A stretch of DNA of 64,000 nucleotides, taken from Brassica napus. Taxonomy: Eukaryota; Streptophyta; Magnoliopsida; Brassicales; Brassicaceae. Every line of letters begins with the position of its first letter. The first letter of the stretch is position 1. Shown in pieces: positions 1 through 10,789 of this stretch. The position numbers and the translations under genes were made by a program. The stretch spans positions 41,283,148 through 41,347,147 of the forward strand of contig NC_063452.1 of the NCBI RefSeq assembly GCF_020379485.1, in the 5' to 3' direction. Below the pieces are notes generated by a model. It ran no database searches. It was not told the origin of the DNA and saw only the letters and a list, made by a program, of their open reading frames with translations.

Positions 1-573
1 CCCAACCAAATGTACTCGCCCCCAAACCCACCACTTTTTAAACATGTTTAACAATAGTTTAAACTTCATGTTTGTGATTTGAGTAATAAACCTTATCAAA
101 ACCTTAACTTATTATAACTTTATGGTCTTTTATTAGAACTAATAAACACTAACTATGTGAGGAATATATTTAAGTTGGCTTACACTCTTTGTTAACTATA
201 CGATTATCAACATGCTAACATTATATTCAATACACTACCACATCGTGATAGACCATTATTCCTTAAAAAAAATACTTTCAATTCCAAATAGCAACACACG
301 CCGCACACACGACATTTCATCCCAAACTATAAAAGAAAAGAAATAACAAATAGTCAATATCCCGTGCGTAGGCGGTCGACTCCTGCTATTTTTTTTAACG
401 ACGGATAATTATGCTATTACAACTATGAGAAATATTACAGATGATTCTACAGCCGACAATTCTACCTGCCGTATGAGAATTTATGTCTGACTGCATCACC
501 TGAACCGTCATATAATACACAAACAATTATAATTTACAAAATATACGTCAATACATTACACGTAGAGCATATC

Positions 574-599
574 CCGCGCTACGCGCGGACCGACCCTAT
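574..599 (+). mobile_element. decayed Helitron 3' terminus
   Basis: A 6-bp stem (CCGCGC at 574-579, GCGCGG at 583-588) closes a TAC loop and is followed, at the same spacing as in the Helitron at the right end of the window, by ...CCCTAT. A Helitron should end in CTRR; here the last base is T, so the end is degraded. The body would lie to the left, largely outside the window; bases 1-573 are AT-rich and show no gene. Confidence 0.45.
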
Positions 600-1486
600 A
601 GAATATTCGTGTGTAGTTGCTTTAGAAGGCAGCACATCTAGATGGGGTTTTATAAAAAAAGCTTAATTAGCGGGCTAATTCCACTTTGCATATATACATA
701 TATATTGAAACTGCATTTTGCATATTGTGTTGTTTCCTTCAAAACCTACTAACAAAATGTATCCCTTTACACGCCATTTTCATCTTTTAGAGGCGGCTTT
801 AATTATAAAAATAATTACAAAGTCAAATAAAAAAAATATACATATAATGCCATATGCTTTTATTTATTCTTGTGACAAATTACAGCACTATGTGCATATA
901 AATGATGCCAAAATGTTGCACTTCTAAAATATAGTTTAAATGTTTAGTATACCAGACAACATCCACAGCTTTTGAGTCTATAGATTAACTAATTTGGTAT
1001 TACTGAAATTTTGTGATTTTAAAGATGAAACTTTAATTTTAATAACGATAATAACGTTAAAAATGTTCATTCAGAAACATCCAATAAAATTAAAAACGAT
1101 GTACAGAATATTTGCATGACCATTGTCCAAAGATGGAAAATATACTGATACAAAAAAAAGAAAGAAAGATTACACAACTTATGGAACCTCTAATGATAAA
1201 GCCAATGGAAAACGATATATCTTTGGAGCCAAAAGCCAACGAATCACAGAAAATTTTGCAATACCGAACAACTAAACCACCATAAGAAAAAAACAATATG
1301 CATAGTATAAGACATAAGAAGAAAATTGCAAATGATAGAAAAACACACACAAAAAAAAACTTAATTGGTTCCTATACAAGTTTACTTTCATATACAATGA
1401 TCACATATTCCATCAGAAAATGAAAATATGTGTTTGAGTAGCTCTATGTTGGAATTTCAGTTTTGTTGACATAATATCAAACCCTC
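600..1486. other. AT-rich intergenic DNA, no gene seen
   Basis: The stretch between the Helitron end and the CACTA element holds only short spurious reading frames in AT-rich sequence. No domain, splice pattern or repeat end was recognised. Confidence 0.6.
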
Positions 1487-1506
1487 TGTCACTACAAGAA
1501 AACAGC

Positions 1507-1805
1507 GGTATTCTGACGGACATTCCGACGGAAAATGAAATCCTCGGAATATCCCGAGGAATTTCCGAGGAAGCACAAAATTGGGTTTTCTCGGAATTTC
1601 TTCGGAATATACCGACGGAATTCCGAGGAAATATCAATCCGTCGGAATATTCCGAGGAAATTCCGAGGAAAAATGTGTTCCTCGGAAAAAACCGATGAAT
1701 TCCGAGGAAATATTATAGCCGTTGGGGGATTTTACAAAATTCCGAGGAAATTCCGACGAACTAGCCTTTTCCGTCGGAATTCCGTCGGAATTTCCTCGGT
1801 CTGTC
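1507..1805. repeat. CACTA 5' subterminal repeat array
   Basis: There are many degenerate copies of a 10-11 bp motif (TTCCGAGGAA, TTCCGACGGAA and reverse forms such as TTCCTCGGAA) at roughly one per 15-25 bp. The same motif crowds 3400-3500, 3825-3985 and 6640-7060. In the CACTA family such arrays are transposase-binding sites; binding here is inferred. Confidence 0.85.
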
Positions 1806-1912
1806 GGCAGGATTTAAACTATAAATACAAGCACTCCTCTTCCTCTTGATTCACTCCATACCTTCATCCTCTCTCTTACTCTATTTACACACGAATTTGA
1901 TTCATAAAAAAT

Positions 1913-2290
1913 ATGTCTTCTTCAAATTATTTTCGTTCTTGGATCGATCGACCTCATTTGGATCCGAACACGAGATTGCTTACGGAAGAATACCAACGAG
2001 GTATAACCGAATTCATGGGGTTAGTTCACCGACAACCGGAAGCAAAAACAGGTATGTTAAGATGTCCTTGCTCTAATTGTAAAAATAGAAAGGTTATTAA
2101 AGAGTGGGATGTTTGGACTCATCTATATTTGAGTGGGTTTACACGAAGTTACAAAATTTGGTATCATCATGGGGAAACTGATTATGAACATGGTAGTACT
2201 AGCGAACCTCAGCCAGCGGTTAGATTAGAAGAACCAATTAGAACGGATGTAGATTATGGTGTAGGTACTGAGCAGATGGTAAATGATCTA
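1913..2290 (+). pseudogene. TNP2-like transposase, N-terminal stub only
   Basis: The ATG at 1913 opens about 125 codons matching the N-terminal transposase-associated domain of plant CACTA TNP2 proteins. Visible features are an SWIDRPHL-like start, the Cys pair of CPCSNCKN near residues 52-58, and the W..HLY..GF..SY..W..HGE block at about residues 66-88. A TNP2 protein is normally several hundred residues longer and carries the catalytic core; here the frame breaks off at about 2290, where an unrelated inverted fragment begins. The catalytic domain is therefore missing, not just mutated. A plausible promoter and leader lie in 1806-1912, just after the subterminal array. Confidence 0.85.
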
Positions 2291-2640
2291 TAAACCCCTG
2301 TGCCAATCGTTTCCCAGAAGTTCAACAGCTGTGAAGTCCAATAAAGACCAGATGTCCTCTCCCCTGCACTCAATCCAAATAGTCCGCAGAGGTCTGTGAA
2401 AGATACCTCAAAGTATACTTTCTGCACTACGAATGCCAGAAAACCTTCCTGATGGCTATCATCGGGACGGCTGACGTATGCGGATGCTATGAACTGGCGT
2501 ACCAACTCCGGATAAGTGGGTTCGTTGAGGTTGCATAGTTGGCCTAGACCCATGTTCTGGAACAGCCCTTCAATGTCTGATTTGATTCCCAATATTGTCA
2601 TCGTCTCAGGACACGATTTCAGAATGTGGAGATTCGCGGA
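2290..2640 (-). pseudogene. inverted fragment of an ATHILA ORF-1-like retroelement gene
   Basis: On the minus strand about 115 codons resemble the ORF at 15305-16759 in this same window. Both share a run of the form D-x-x-F-x-x-MG(L/I)-x-x-LC, then YP(D/E)L-R-Q, then a block ending in L-x-x-(I/L)-(Y/F). The match places it in the ATHILA ORF-1 family (Pfam ATHILA), a plant Ty3/gypsy-associated protein of unknown function. It sits backwards inside the CACTA element where the transposase body should be. It is a fragment with neither end of the parent gene. It could have come by nested insertion and deletion or by capture. Confidence 0.7.
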
Positions 2641-2847
2641 GTATACCTGTCATAGGGTGAAAACGAGTGTAGGAATCAGGTAGAGCTCGAAAAATCAAGG
2701 GGAATAGAGCCCAAAATTGTTCAAATCGGATGATTATAGAGAGAGAAAAGGGGGGGGGGGCGAATTATAGGGGAAATCGGAGGGGATGAGAGTTCTGAGG
2801 TTTTGATCCAAAAGGTTCGGGTTTTGCCTTATAATTCTGTTTCCCGC

Positions 2848-3370
2848 ACACGCATCGATCGATGCGTTTTTGAACAAATACGGATCGATCAATGCGTTTA
2901 TAAAAAGGCTCCCGAGATTTTGTTTGATCCATCGATGGGATAATCTAATCGATCGATCACATTGTTACGATTTGGTCCATCTTAGTGATCGATCGATGCG
3001 TTTTCGGATATATATCCATCGATCGATCGGTTTATAAAAAAACTTACACGGTTTTCCGAGGACATTCCGAGGAACGTTTGAGATTCTCGATCGATCGATG
3101 GGATAATCCAATCGATCGATCACATTGTTACGCTTTGGTCCATCTTAGTGATTGATCGATGCGTTTGTGGATATATACACATCGATCGATCCGTTTATAA
3201 AAAAACTACGAGATTTTCCGAGGACATTCCGAGGAAAGCTTGAGATTCTTGATCGATCGATGGGATAGTCTAATCGATCGATCACATTGTTACGCTTTGG
3301 TCCATCTTAGTGATCGATCGATGCGTTTTTGGATATATATACATTGATCGATCCTTTATAAAACAAAAAT
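2848..3370. repeat. tandem repeat of about 162 bp rich in ATCGATCGAT
   Basis: Three tandem copies are recognisable from the phrase GATCGATGGGATA ending at 2940, 3103 and 3265, so the period is 162-163 bp. Each copy also holds ATCGATCGATGCGTTTT, a TTTATAAAAAAAC tract and one TTCCGAGGA motif. A related unit lies near the other end of the element (6660-6830), which suggests that these are CACTA subterminal sequences and not satellite DNA. Confidence 0.85.
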
Positions 3371-4120
3371 TGACGTATTGAAACCCCAAACACTAGTTCC
3401 TCGGAATTTCCTCGGAATATTGCGACGGAATTCCGAGGAAGAAGAGGGTTTCCTCGGAATTTTCTCGGAATAATCCGAGGAAATTCCGAGGAAATTGGGT
3501 TTTTAAACCGAAAACAACATTTTGCGGTTTGAATAACACCTATATAACCCTTATTAAGTGTCTTACGTTCAATATGAAGTCAAAAATTTGTTCCTTACCG
3601 TATAATTAACACTTTTCCGATTGTATGAACGAAATCCCACAACATAAGAGAAACACTTATACCTTTTAATGAACGGTAAAGGGAATACTTTCAATTAGTT
3701 TTGAAATTTGTTATTTCATGGTTTATGCTCATCTATACAAAGAATCCTCAATGGTATGCATTACAATTGTATAAGAAATGAAATACGGCAAAAAAAATTG
3801 ATGTTTTGAAACCCCAAACACTAGTTCCTCGGTATTTCCTCGGAATATTCCGAGGAAATTCCGACGGATAGTAAAATATCCGTCGGAATTTCCTCGGAAT
3901 ATTTTCATTTTACCGGGCAAATATTTCGCGAAAATTGAAATTAGAATTCCAACGGAATTCCGACGGATAATGTCCGTCGGACCCTAGGTTTTATAACCAC
4001 GAGCCCCTTCTTCTTCCCCATTTCTCTCTTCTTCCTCTGCGCGACTCCTCTCTTCTCTCCGGCGATTTCCCCCTGAAATCCAACGATATCTCCGGCGATC
4101 TCCCCCTTCTCTTACACAAA
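3371..4120. repeat. internal CACTA motif block and leader of the second gene
   Basis: A short phrase (GAAACCCCAAACACTAGTTCC) occurs twice, near 3380 and 3808, each time followed by TTCCGAGGAA-type motifs, so this block is partly duplicated. From about 4010 the DNA becomes pyrimidine-rich (CTTCTTCTTCC, CTCTCTTC), typical of a plant 5' leader, and a GTAAG donor at about 4124 would open the first intron of the downstream gene. Confidence 0.5.
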
Positions 4121-4710
4121 TCATGTAAGGACCCTATCCCACTCTCTTAGGTTCTATTTGTTAGGTTTTTGTGTAGTTTTTATAGATTTTTGTTAGGGTG
4201 ATTGGTTAGGATTGTGATTTGGTTGTATAATAGGTTTAGAATTGTGATTTGGTTGAATAATTTGTTTTGTTGAATTGATTTAGAATTTTTTATAATTTTT
4301 TTATTTTTTTTGTATTTATAAAATCGATTTTTGTATATAAAATCGATTTTTGTATTTTACAAAACGATTTTTCTATATAAATTTGATTTTTTGGATTTTA
4401 CAAAATCTTTTTTGTATATAAATTCGATTTTTTGGATTTTACAAAACATTTTAAATATCTATAAAACTTTTTTTGTGATTAAAAACTATTATTTGGGATT
4501 TAAAAATATTTTTAATATATATATATATTATTAAAACTATTTTTTGTAATTATTAAACTATTTTTTATTTATTAAAACTATTTTTTGTTTATTAGAACTA
4601 TTTTTATATATTTATTAAATATTTTTAATATATATAAATCTTTTTTTGTGATTAAATTATTTGAGATTTTATTAAAAAAAAAATTAATTTATATATTTCT
4701 GTATTTATTA

Positions 4711-4988
4711 AATATATTTTTTAATTTACAGGTCTCATGATGATCAGACCTGACCTCGACAGCGTCATGGTCGTGGTGGTACGGGGAGCTAGTCTCGGGA
4801 TTCCAGCCATTTTCAGGATTCTCCTTCGCCCCACAGCTCCAACCATACATATATATTTTTTAATTTACAGGTCTCATGATGATCAGACCTGACCTCGACA
4901 GCGTCATGGTCGTGGTGGTACGGGGAGCTAGTCTCGGGATTCCAGCCATTTTCAGGATTCTCCTTCGCCCCACAGCTCCAACCATACA
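4711..4988 (+). repeat. 139-bp tandem duplication across an intron-exon border
   Basis: The stretch TTTTTTAATTTACAG followed by GGTCTCATGATGATCAGACC and roughly 100 more bases occurs twice in a row, with the copies starting GGTCTC at 4731 and 4870. Each copy carries a 3' splice acceptor and the first part of the exon, so two competing acceptors exist. Both copies carry the same in-frame stop codons, so the duplication followed the decay. Confidence 0.9.
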
Positions 4989-6477
4989 TCTCCCTCTGCT
5001 GCACCCGCTCCTGCTCCTCTCGCTCCCGCTGCTGCATCCGCTCCTGTTCTTCCGGGTCCTCCGGGAGTGATGAGTGTTGCGGAGTTGGTTCAACAGCCCG
5101 GTCGTGACCATCTTCCGTATCTCATTCCGTATCCACATGGACGGGGTCAAACATGGTAAAATTAAACATTTTTTTTTCTTTAAATTTGGATTCATTATTA
5201 ACCGTTTGTTCTTTTTATTAGGTTCAACCGATCCGGGAACGGGATCAGCGCATGGATCAACCGTATGATGTACTCGGCCCTCGACAGAGGACATCCGACT
5301 TTCACTCACTTCCCTACCGACAAGCAGGTTATGTGGCTTCATCAGTTTGCGGTAAGTATTCTAATTTTTTACTTATATTTTTAATCTTTAATATAAATTT
5401 TCTACTAATTGTGTTTTTTTTTCAGCAAGAGTTCAACTGGAATTCCGATGAGACGCTCTTTATCTATCACCACTTTGTCCATAAAGTTATGGACAACTAT
5501 GGGAAGCATATCCACGAGTGGAAGAAGAAGTGGGAAATCAATAAGGTTCGATTTAATTTATTAAACAATTTTTTAATTTATTAAACTATTTTTTAATTTA
5601 TTAAACTATTTTCTTTTTTTTTTTATTAAAAGGTCCCAAAGTCGATGAACGACACGGTCTGGAAGGAATTGTGTGCGCATTGAGATAAGGAAGAGACGAA
5701 AGAAACTTTTTCCACCAACTCCACCAACCGCAGGAGCGACCGTAAAGGGAAGGGCATCTACAAGCATAACTTGGTTGCTCAATCTATTGCCACTCTGGGA
5801 GATCGCATGGTAAGTTCAACCGCTTTTTCTTCAATTATTTGAGTTTCAGAATTTTAATTTATTGTGCATTTCTTCTAATTTCTAATGTTTCTTTAATTTA
5901 TGTTTTTTTCAAGGCGGAAGAAAATGATGGCGAGCCGGTTGATGATCTCGCCCTAATGAGGAGGGCGTATACCAACAAGAAGACCGGCCAGATTGATGAC
6001 GGTCTTGTGAGGGACGTGGTCGACCTGGTCCAAACTCAGGTGGTAGACGAAGTGTCTCAGCTTCAAACCGAGGATGACGCTTCGACGGCTTCGACTAACT
6101 TGTCCCGGTTTCGAATCAACGAAATCGTTGAATCCGTAAGTTTTTTTTTTTAAAGTTCAATTCATTTATTTCTTGGTTTAAATTTGTAAATTTGGCTATT
6201 TTCTATTTAGTCGGTTCCAAAGAAGAAGGGACGTTTGGTCGGTTTGGGTCATCGCACCCGGTCGGTTCCTCCTTCTTCTGCACCACCGCCCTTTGTTGAT
6301 CCAGAAGTACTTACGGCTCAGTTGAAGGACAAGGATGATCGCATATCTTTGTTGGAGACCCAGATGGCGGCTCAACAGGCGGGCTATGAGGCACAGAGGA
6401 GGTTGAACCAGCAAATGATGGAGATGATGCAGAGGATGTACCCGAACGAGGTGTTCCCGGACGTGCCAGACCCGTAG
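4870..6477 (+). pseudogene. Transposase_24-type (Ptta/En/Spm, TnpA-like) CACTA gene, broken
   Basis: Exons joined by clean GT-AG introns can be read at about 4871-5155, 5222-5351, 5426-5545, 5633-5809, 5914-6135 and 6211-6477. The product matches the plant Ptta/En/Spm family. It has a Pro/Ala-rich stretch, then V-A-E-L-V-Q-Q-P-G-R, a W-rich DNA-binding-like core (WNSDETLFIYHHF, EWKKKWE), a segment with GKGIYKHNL, and a C-terminal heptad-like coiled coil (LKDKDDRISLLETQM). In-frame stops occur in the first exon copies and at 5681-5683 (TGA), so no full protein can be made. In this family such proteins bind the subterminal motifs; that role is inferred. Confidence 0.85.
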
Positions 6478-7069
6478 TTTTTTTTTTCCAAAAACTCGGA
6501 ATGTTTTATTTTTATTTGTGAAACTTTGAATATTAATTAATATGATTTCAATTTTAATTTTAATTTTAATTTTATATTTTCGAATTTAAATTTCAAAAAT
6601 TTAATTTTTTTTAAAAAAATTAATATTTTTTACATTCCGAGGAAATTAATTATATTTTTTACTCGATCGATCGACGCGTTTTTGGACATAAATCCATCGA
6701 TCGATCTGTTTATTAAAAAACGTTCGGAATATACCGAGGGACACCTTTCCTTTCCGAGGAACATGTCCCTCGGTATATTCCGATCGATCGATGTATATAT
6801 GTCCAAAAACAAATCGATCGATGAACTTCCGAGGAAATATCCCGACGAAGTTCTCCCACGGTATATTCCGAGGAGATTTCCGACAAACTAGTGATCCTCG
6901 GAATTTTCTCGGTAATTTGTTTCCTCGGAATTCCGTCGGAAAATTCCGAAGGATTTCCGAGGAAAGAAGAAATTCCGAGGAATTATTTCCGAGGACTTGT
7001 TTTGTCGGTATGTCGTCGGAATAACGATATTCCGACGAAATTCCGACGATTTTTTCCCTCAGAATCTTT
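6478..7069. repeat. CACTA 3' subterminal repeat array
   Basis: After an AT-rich 3' leader (to about 6635), the same two motif classes as at the other end return: ATCGATCGAT with GCGTTTTTGGACATA (6664-6710, 6780-6825) and dense TTCCGAGGAA/TTCCGACGAAA motifs up to the terminal repeat. Confidence 0.85.
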
Positions 7070-7089
7070 GCTGTTTTTTTGTAGTGTGT

Positions 7090-8006
7090 ACGTAAAATTA
7101 GGTATGTACAATTAATAATGATTTTTTTTTTACCTGATTTTTATTAATAATGATTTTTGTCAAAGAGAATTATTAATGATTACACTAAGTCACTGTTAAC
7201 TTTAGAAAATTAGGTCAATAATTATAAAATAATAATTGCATAACCACTAAATTATAGTATGCTTTAGTTTTCTAAATAACAAACTATCTTATTATATTGC
7301 GCATGGAAAACAACAAACTAAATTATTAAATAACACACTGTTTTTCTCAAAAGAAAAAAGTTAAATTTGTTATAGTGCTCACTACTCAGGTTTTTCGTTC
7401 GAGTTCGGTGGAAATATTGAGAACCATTGATTTTGCTCAAAAAAAAAGAACCATTGATTTTGTTCGTGCTGTATCAATATGCTTTACACATATATGATAT
7501 TATAATGCAAATATAATACTCTACGCGTGGCCAAAGAGAAAACTAGCCTTGACCTATTCTTTTGTACATGTTTCTTGGTGCTTTAGTCTGATTCAAAAGA
7601 CCACTCAGTTTCTTAAATACCTAAGTTCTTTAATTGAAAAAAAAAACTTAAATTGCACACCTAAATACCATATTCAGAACTGGCTCTGAGCAGAAGTAAG
7701 AGAAAATTGAAATTCCAACCTTTAAATAATTTGAAGACTTTAAGATTTTGCGGTCAGTAAATTACTTAAATGAATTAAGGTAGATGTAGTTGTTCGTTAA
7801 CGGAGGGTATACAATTCAATACTTTTCATCTCCATTCTTCTAATAAATATATATTCAAAATATTTTACAGATTAATAGCTTTTTTTTTGAGCAACTAATA
7901 GCTTTTTTTTAACTGCTTTCAATTTACATATTCTCAGAGTCACATTGACCAAAATAGTAACAAGAACCTATATAACAATTTTACCATACACTTTGGACAC
8001 AAGCGC
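7090..8006. other. AT-rich intergenic DNA, no gene seen
   Basis: It contains short oligo-A and oligo-T runs and a small local duplication (GAACCATTGATTTTG twice near 7420-7460). No coding signature or element end was recognised. Confidence 0.6.
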
Positions 8007-9707
8007 ATGGACGATTCTAGGGTTTTGAGAGGCAGCGAGAGGGGTTTAGATTTGGAAGGTCAAGATGCGACCATGATGGATGTGGGAGAGAGAGCGAGAC
8101 CACCAGGAGAGCTGCCAGATGTGGGGGATTCGTATGCATCGAAGGTTGCAGGCACGAATGGAGGAGGTATGCCAGTACCGGAGAGTTTGATTGATGATTT
8201 GTTTGTGACAGAGAGGCTTCGAGTGGAGTTTCCGGATGGAGAAGACGGGGAACTATCCATCACGATAGAGCCTGAGGTGCTGGACGCGATGAATGGGATG
8301 TAGAAGCAGTGTATGGTTGTTAGGGTGTTGGGAAGAAATGTCGCGATTTCGGCCTTAAGTAAGAAACTACGGGAGCTATGGAATCCAAAGGGAGCAATGC
8401 ACGTAATGGATCTACCCCGACAATTATTCATGATTCGCTTCGAAAGGGAGGATGAGTACTTGGCGGCGTTGACAGGGGGTCAATGGAGGGCTTTTGGGAG
8501 TTATCTCATGGTGAGAGCTTGGTCGCCGGAGTTTGATCCCTTAAAAGATGATATTGTTATGACACCGGTTTGGATCAGATTGTCTAATATCCCAGTGAAT
8601 TTCTATCATCGTTTGATTCTCATGGGGATTGCTAAAGGGTTGGGCACGCCAATTCGAGTGGATCTAACTACTCTGAATGTTGAAAGAGCAAGGTTTACTA
8701 GAATTTGTGTGGAAGTGAACCTCACAAAACCTTTGAAAGGGACTGTTCTAATCAATGGGGAGAGATATTTTGTAGCCTATGAAGGTCTGTCTAATATTTG
8801 CTCAAAGTGTGGAATTTATGGTCATTTGGTTCATGGATGTCCTAGGACTATTGCGGAAAGAGTGGCTAACCTAGATATACAGGCAGCGTCACAACCAAGT
8901 ACTAGACCAGTCACAAGACAAGATCAGGCAGTGCAAGAAGATGGATTTATTCCGGCAAGGGTTCAAAGAAGAGGAACACAGATGATGCCTCGACCGGTGG
9001 AGAACTTGATCGGTGAAAACAGTGGGAAGGCAAACAGGAAATCCCAAGAGACCCCACGATTCAAGGAAGCCGGGAATATTTCGTTGGCTAACAAATATGG
9101 AAGTTTAGGAATGGATACGGCTCTGAGTGTATCGCGGGAAGATATGGCGTCTGGTGAGGAAAATAAGGAGAATCAGAATTCGAATATTGACAAACCCAAG
9201 AATAAGGAAATCTTGCAAGGGAAGTAATCTCTAGTCTTTGGCGAGAGAACTGATTTAATGAATCTTTCGAAAGTGGGGACTAAGGAGAAGTGGGCCGGAA
9301 ATAAGAAAATAGCAGAGGGAGTGAGAGGAAAGCCCAAAAAGTTAAGTAATAGGCCCACTAGAGGTTTGGTGTTTGGCCCGACAAAAGGAGAGATTAGTCT
9401 ATCGGAATCTGGGAAAAGACTGCGAGTGGAGAAAGTTGATGCAGGGAGAGCTGGGGGTGTCTTTAGGGAGAAGGTGGAAGGAATCGGCTTTACATCCAGA
9501 CCTTTGCAGTTAAGAGATGAAGCTCTGGAAAACCCAATGGAGAGTAATATCAGTGAAATGGAGCAAAGACAGATTACTACGCTGTCGAACTCGCAGAGAC
9601 GAATGGAGCTTGACTCTCGCATGACGAGGTTCCCCGGTAATTCAATTGGTCCTAATCATTACTCAAATCATAAATTGTATATTATGGAATTGTCGGGGGG
9701 AAAATAA
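8007..9707 (+). pseudogene. LINE ORF1: DUF4283 plus CCHC zinc knuckle
   Basis: One frame runs from the ATG at 8007 to 9707, interrupted by TAG at 8301-8303 and TAA at 9225-9227. The middle part matches DUF4283 (RELWNPKG, LFMIRFEREDEYLAAL, W-R-A-F-G-S-Y-L). It is followed by a zf-CCHC_4-type knuckle CSKCGIYGHLVHGC (C-x2-C-x4-H-x4-C, about 8801-8842) and then a basic, low-complexity tail. In LINEs such a protein coats the RNA; here it would be truncated. Its end overlaps the start of ORF2 by about 60 bases in another frame. Confidence 0.85.
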
Positions 9708-10174
9708 ACTCAATTTCAGACGTTCTATTCGGTATATCTTGAAGAAGTTAAATACTGATTTCCTTGCGCTGTTTGAGACCCATACAGGAGGGGATAAGGC
9801 GATGAAGATCTGCCAAAGCTTAGGGCTTGATAACTCTTTTTGTGTGGATGATGTTGGTCAAAGAGGTGGTATTTGGCTGTTGTGAAGAAGTCATGCTGGG
9901 ATCTTACAGATCATGGAATCGTCAGAACAGTTTGTTCATGCACGTGTGGAGATTGGGATGGAGGTGATCAATCTCATAGCTGTTTATGCTGCCCCTACAG
10001 TTAGTCGCATGAGTGGATTGTGGGGTCAACTAAAAAGAGTGGTGGAGAACATTGATGAACCGCTTTTGATAGGTGGAGATTTCAATACTATCTTGAGGTT
10101 GGATGAGAGGTCAGGGGGAAATGGCAGACTTTCACCGGACTCTCTAGCTTTTGGAGAATGGTTAAATGAGCTAG
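9646..10174 (+). pseudogene. LINE ORF2: apurinic-type endonuclease (EEP) domain fragment
   Basis: The frame starting near 9646 reads ILWNCRG, then FLALFETH, then, after a TGA at 9883-9885, NLIAVYAAP and LLIGGDFNTIL. These are the N-x-R-G, E-T and GDFN motifs of the exonuclease-endonuclease-phosphatase fold that nicks target DNA in LINEs. The frame is unchanged across the stop. The protein ends with W-L-N-E-L at the junction with the Athila-like LTR, which adds a chance tail. Confidence 0.9.
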
Positions 10175-10788
10175 TGATATATGGTGTTTTTAATACCATT
10201 ATATGTGTGCTTTGAGTTAATTCTCGGTCCTAATTCGTGCTTATTTGATATCATTCTAGGTTTGGAGCGGGTGAAAGAGAAAAGAAGAGAGTTCCATGAA
10301 GAAAGATGTCATTTTGGAATATCCTACGCAGAATAGCCAGTCAGACCAATCCGAAGGTTTTTCCCGAAGAGAACAAGCGTCTGACTGTTCCCGATCACTA
10401 AGGAAACTTCCAAGATTTCGGAAGTTTGCCCTAGATTCCATCTCTTCTCTCTTTACCACCGGCGCCTCCATATAAAAAGCCTATCCTATCATTTCTTTTT
10501 GACTACGCTAGTTTGGCAAGAAACCTAGAACTATTTTGGCGATTTAGCAACTTGTAAGGGAGAAGGCTTCATCTCTCATTTTCACGAGAAGATCATCCTG
10601 AACCCTTGTCTTTCTACTTTATTTTATATGCAGTATTATTCAGAAATCATGTCTATATCACTTTGCTTTATGATTGAGTACTCAGCTAAGCTTGGTAAGG
10701 GTTTTAGGGTGTCAATCGCATGAGCTAAACGCAAATAACTTATTTTAATTATTCTTCTCATTCATATTGTTCTTACCGCTTGCGTAAA
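10175..10788 (+). repeat. 5' LTR of the Athila-like element (3' part deleted)
   Basis: It begins with TG at 10175 and matches the start of the right LTR for about 150 bases. A TATA box (CATATAAAAAGCC, about 10470-10482) is well placed as the element's promoter. A CA end and a primer-binding site are not recognisable before the protease reading frame begins, so a deletion has removed the LTR end, leader, gag and the protease N terminus. Confidence 0.8.
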
Positions 10789-10789
10789 C

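Larger units (their letters stand above)
1490..7086 (+). mobile_element. complete CACTA (En/Spm-type) DNA transposon
   Basis: The element starts CACTACAAGAAAACAGC (1490-1506) and ends with its inverted copy (7070-7086), 16 of 17 bases matching. It is flanked on both sides by the 3-bp duplication TGT (1487-1489 and 7087-7089), as expected for this superfamily. The subterminal DNA is crowded with short TTCCGAGGAA/TTCCGACGGAA motifs in both orientations, the kind of array that a TnpA-type protein binds. Inside are a truncated TNP2-like transposase, a foreign inverted retroelement fragment, and a broken Transposase_24 gene. Without an intact TNP2 it is non-autonomous. Ends and target duplication are seen directly; loss of mobility is inferred from the missing transposase body. 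Confidence 0.95.
8007..10174 (+). mobile_element. LINE (non-LTR retrotransposon), 3' part missing
   Basis: A nucleic-acid-binding ORF1 region and the endonuclease start of ORF2 are in the order expected for plant L1-type LINEs. The reverse transcriptase is absent: the ORF2 sequence stops at 10174, exactly where the LTR of an Athila-like element begins. No LINE continuation was recognised beyond that element's far end at about 18078, so the insertion was followed by deletion or the LINE was already truncated. Confidence 0.85.

Noticed and set aside
1535..1849. 104-codon plus-strand frame
   Set aside because: It is an accidental translation of the CACTA subterminal motif array; the repeated EFPRK/FRRNS wording mirrors the DNA repeat.
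6682..7115. overlapping plus-strand frames at the right end of the CACTA element
   Set aside because: They translate the right subterminal repeats and run across the terminal inverted repeat.
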